A DNA stretch of 36,179 bases from Gryganskiella cystojenkinii (lineage: Eukaryota > Mortierellomycota > Mortierellomycetes > Mortierellales > Mortierellaceae). A program made the translations under genes and the position numbers. The stretch spans positions 374 through 36,552 of the forward strand of contig JAAAIG010000355.1 in the NCBI GenBank assembly GCA_015852425.1, given 5' to 3'. This document shows, piece after piece, positions 33,635-36,179 of this stretch. Within the stretch, counting starts at the first letter, position 1. The number at the start of each line of letters is the position of its first letter. Under the pieces are notes generated by a model. It was not told where the DNA came from. It saw only the letters and a list, made by a program, of their open reading frames with translations, and did no database searches.

Positions 33635-33845
33635 TTACTCACGGTAGTTATCCCAATAGACTTTCCCAGTTGATGGCGACTTCGCGCCGTGGACTCCAGA
33701 TCTCCGTTCTTCCAAGGGTTTCGATTCGGTAACAGACTTGTCGGTAATAGAGGTCATGATCCCAGCTTTGGTCTTGAAAGCGGTCTTGATGGCCCTGTCG
33801 AAGCCCACAGGGGTCAATCCGCGTTAGAGGTCTTGAACTTGCCAT
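33635..33845 (-). pseudogene. Possible frameshifted gene fragment
   Basis: Not recognised. One minus-strand frame contains DRAIKTAFKTKAGIMTSITD and ends KVYWDNYRE, with good C/G third-position bias, but no ATG that makes sense and a stop just upstream. A second overlapping frame opens with MASSRPLTRIDPCGL. A short frame before the stop (HGKFKTSNAD) seems to continue the first, as if one base had been gained or lost. A terminal exon with a GTGAGT donor is an alternative reading. The evidence is weak. Confidence 0.25.
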
Positions 33846-33982
33846 GTCTTGTCTGTTTTGTATCTTGCTGTTGAGGTCTTACTCGTCTTGGTCGCCCTTG
33901 ACGCACTCCGTTCCTCTTAAAATTTCTCCGATCACTCCTCAAGCCATGTGCGTGGTAGATGAACGGAAAGGTAGCTCGCATG

Positions 33983-34017
33983 CCTCAAATTTGAGATTGA
34001 GTGGTTTGAATTTGAGG
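33983..34017. repeat. AT-rich imperfect inverted repeat
   Basis: CCTCAAATT (33983-33991) is complementary to AATTTGAGG (34009-34017), and CTCAAATTTGAG at the left arm is itself palindromic. It could be a transposon end relic or a chance structure in AT-rich sequence. Confidence 0.6.
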
Positions 34018-34488
34018 TTTTTTGAGATTTTCGCTGACCTCGGTGTCGTGGCGCACGCTACAGAATAAAAAAGAGGAGAACTCGGTCGGCTGTGGTCGCA
34101 GACGTTACAGATATGAGGCAACCATCTTTCCACAACGTACCTTCCGAGTGAGGCCAAGCGGACGCCTTTTCCTATTGTGAGTAGATGAGAAAGAGGTGCA
34201 TGGCCACCGGATCGACTTGCTTCTTGGAGGTTATGCTTTGACTCAACTGGTGGAACAGCCAAAAAAAAAATTTAAAAAAATCGCACATTTCACGCAAGAT
34301 AGTGCACACGGTCAGCTGTGTCAACTTAATAGACAAGTTGCTTAACGGCAACTGTTTATTTGAACAATCAATGTGTAATTACACCTTGATTCATATTGTA
34401 TTGTGGGTTGATCTCAGGAGGAGGGCAAGTGACGCGGTAACGTGGTCGTTGCGAACGTAGCCCCCAAAAAAAGTCGCACTTAATTACT

Positions 34489-34767
34489 TTAGAAGCAGCT
34501 GTCGCCGATGTGGTTGGCGCTGTTCCAGGTGCCAATGCAGCAGGCATAGAAGGCGCGGCAGGAATTTTCGCTGCCAAGAAGGCCGTAGCAGCGGCGGTCG
34601 GAGCCCATTTGACCGCCGTTCAAGCGGCAGCACTCAGACGAGGCCTGGCCCCAGAACTTTTCGTTCTTGGGATTGTTGCACCACGAACCTTGCTCAGTCG
34701 GAGCGGCACTGACAATGGCAGAACCGAAGGCGATAGCAACAGCGAGGGCGACGATGGACTTGTACAT
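34489..34767 (-). CDS. Small secreted eight-cysteine protein
   Basis: No named family recognised. It is a 92-aa single exon. A signal peptide (MYKSIVALAVAIAFGSAIVSA, residues 1-21, written here as one short run plus cleavage before APTEQG) precedes a ~71-residue mature protein with eight Cys in the order C-CC-C-C-CC-C. Spacings are 15, 12, 9, 5 and 13 residues between successive Cys groups. This order and the last three spacings resemble hydrophobins, but the mature chain is polar and the first spacing is long. An in-frame ATG at 34809 would add 14 residues; the ATG at 34767 gives a cleaner signal peptide. A TATA box lies upstream at 34991-34996. It could be a surface protein, effector-like protein or antimicrobial; none is shown. 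Confidence 0.8.
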   Translation of the reverse strand: MYKSIVALAVAIAFGSAIVSAAPTEQGSWCNNPKNEKFWGQASSECCRLNGGQMGSDRRCYGLLGSENSCRAFYACCIGTWNSANHIGDSCF

Positions 34768-34990
34768 GGTAATAGCGAGTGGTTTTCTAATAGGCCGAAA
34801 AAGCAACAAATTCTTTTTAGTCGCTAAAACAGATGTAGTCTTGTGAATGTAGGTGTAGACACTAGAGATTAAGTAGATTGCCTACAAGGCTTGGAGCTAC
34901 GAGTAGTGAGTTTGGTCTTGAGAGTGTTGGTTGAGAAAGTGCTTTTGAGAGTGTTTGATGATGAATAATCGACGTCGTCGTGAACGACCT

Positions 34991-34996
34991 TTTATA
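34991..34996 (-). promoter_or_regulatory. TATA box of the small secreted protein gene
   Basis: On the minus strand the sequence reads CTATAAAAGG, about 225 bp upstream of the start codon at 34767. Position and sequence are the only evidence. Confidence 0.5.
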
Positions 34997-35643
34997 GCTA
35001 GGCCTGAGTCGGCGATGCAGGGCTGCGACGTATACAAGCTATCTGCGGATCTCTGTGGAGCGTATTGAAAGGTTGCTAAGTAAAGCCTCCTCTCCGTGAA
35101 CGGGTGACACCGAGGGAAACACCTTTCCTCCTCCACCGCGTAAAAATAAAACACGGTCAGTCTTTGGCTGGTGTCAGAGTAAGATATTGTCGCCTACTGC
35201 GTTGTCTAGAATGCCTGCCTAGGTCTCTGTAGGCACGTTAACAGGAATTTCTATAGGGACAATACCTGGTAGAACTCACGTTCGCGGGCTGAGCAACAAA
35301 GAAAATTAAGTACGGTCGTCCATGAAACGCAGTGCCCTTTTCTAAGTTGATTAATAACAGTGTGGAAAAGCGCCCAGAACAAGGAGAAGGCAGTAACACA
35401 ACAGGAAATGCCCTTGTGCCAGGTATCGCGGATTTATTTTTACTTTTATTTTTTTGCTCGATCATTTCTATCGTTGGCTTTTACTTCTATGCCATCTGCG
35501 GCGGCACGACGCGCCAATAGACTACACGTGTGTTCGTGTGGCAATAGAAAATCGAACTTTCTCACCGATCTAAGCCCTGTGTCATTTGCATAGTTGATAT
35601 TTGCGACATTTCGCCCACTTGCATTGATCTTTCCCATCAACAA

Positions 35644-35754
35644 TTAGCCCATTTCACTTCCGCCGTCAGCCTTCTCACGCTTCTTGTTGTGCAGACAGAT
35701 CGCTTTCTTGTGAGTTTTGTTTCCATTGACACTGAGGATCTTGATGGCGGTTGC
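35644..35754 (-). pseudogene. Coding-like fragment, possibly from a decayed or edge-cut gene
   Basis: Not recognised. After an acceptor-like catag, 36 codons contain IKILSVNGNKTHKKAICLHN and end SEMG before a stop at 35644, with C/G-ending codons typical of the real genes here. Upstream on the same strand, YVKDWEENE and other short stretches at about 35975-36015 look coding but are in different frames. An intron-split gene or a pseudogene could explain this. Confidence 0.2.
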
Positions 35755-36179
35755 CTATGCCTCTTGTTGCTTCGCTTTTGTTTCCGTGCATCTCCAAAGG
35801 GGTGGTCATTTTCTGACGCAACTCTGCAGAGTTGATACGGATCCGTCGGGACAAATCTGGTTTCCACTGCTTGAAATATCTGTGCTGGCATTATCCCATG
35901 TAATTTTTTCATCCCGTGTGCCCGTAGACGGCTCCTTGGTGCGCTCTTGTCGTGGATAACTCCAAGAGTTGTCCTTCACTCGTTCTCTTCCCAGTCTTTG
36001 ACGTACTCTTGGGTCCGGTTCTGTGACTTTTTTTTTCTTGTCAAAGGTCCCTCGCGAATGTGTGTGTGGGGGGGGGGGGGAGGAGGTATTATCGGTTAGC
36101 TGTAAGTAAACAAGTTCTACGCGAACGGGTTCAACCCAGTGGAAACGGAAAGAATAAAATGCTTCTGCACCTCTGCACT

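Larger units (their letters stand above)
32521..34488. other. Sparse region with short coding-like fragments
   Basis: No intact gene is supported. The LPMO 3' flank is T-rich. At about 33240-33477 (plus), a GTGAGT donor and an aacag acceptor bracket a possible 49-nt intron, but all three frames stay open beyond it. On the minus strand, 33635-33845 has two overlapping coding-like frames (see pseudogene entry). AT-rich imperfect inverted repeats lie near 33983-34017. Confidence 0.4.
34768..36179. other. Right-edge region with decayed coding-like fragments
   Basis: The first ~230 bp are the leader and promoter of the small secreted protein. Beyond that no intact gene is supported. Minus-strand segments with coding character occur at about 35450-35640, 35644-35754 and 35800-36030, but stops and frame changes separate them. 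A G-run lies at about 36068-36080. A gene entering from the right edge, or a decayed gene, is possible. Confidence 0.4.

Noticed and set aside
1..36179. tRNA, rRNA, U6 and CRISPR features
   Set aside because: I scanned for B-box-like tRNA motifs, U6 core sequence and regularly spaced repeats on both strands and saw nothing convincing. A tRNAscan/Infernal run would be decisive.

Overview
This window looks like nuclear DNA of a filamentous fungus. The genes are intron-rich with GT-AG introns, mostly about 70-150 nt plus a few long ones. Leaders are CT-rich, homopolymer runs are frequent, and the products are eukaryotic (SKT5, TIM23, PEX10, gamma-tubulin complex). Gene structure and protein flavour suggest an early-diverging lineage such as Mortierellomycota. 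That placement is inferred from general resemblance, not from a search.

Layout, left to right. On the minus strand are a USP12/USP46-type deubiquitinase (its 3' end runs off the left edge), a prenylated Sel1-repeat SKT5/CHS4-like chitin synthase activator, and an eight-exon PLP-homeostasis protein (YggS/PROSC family). On the plus strand follow a small two-EF-hand protein, a 3.3-kb gene-poor stretch with an assembly gap and a perfect hairpin, an FAD-dependent monooxygenase, a single-exon one-pass membrane protein with a Cys-rich ectodomain, and an Alba-like protein with an N-terminal PAM2-like motif. Next comes a head-to-head pair, TIM23 (minus) and PEX10 (plus), followed closely by the ten-exon gamma-tubulin complex protein GCP3. 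The last 7 kb is sparse. It holds an AA11-like copper LPMO (plus), a small secreted eight-cysteine protein (minus), and several short coding-like fragments that may be decayed genes.

The well-supported genes are mostly housekeeping: protein turnover, cell-wall synthesis, vitamin B6 handling, mitochondrial and peroxisomal import, and microtubule nucleation. They are not an operon-like cluster, and I see no dedicated defence or mobile system, CRISPR array, tRNA or rRNA. The most interesting items are the PAM2+Alba architecture, the eight-cysteine secreted protein with hydrophobin-like cysteine spacing, the orphan membrane protein, and alternative N-termini for the YggS-family and EF-hand proteins. 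Exon boundaries were worked out by hand from splice consensus, phase and family conservation. Except where stated, total coding lengths are exact multiples of three.
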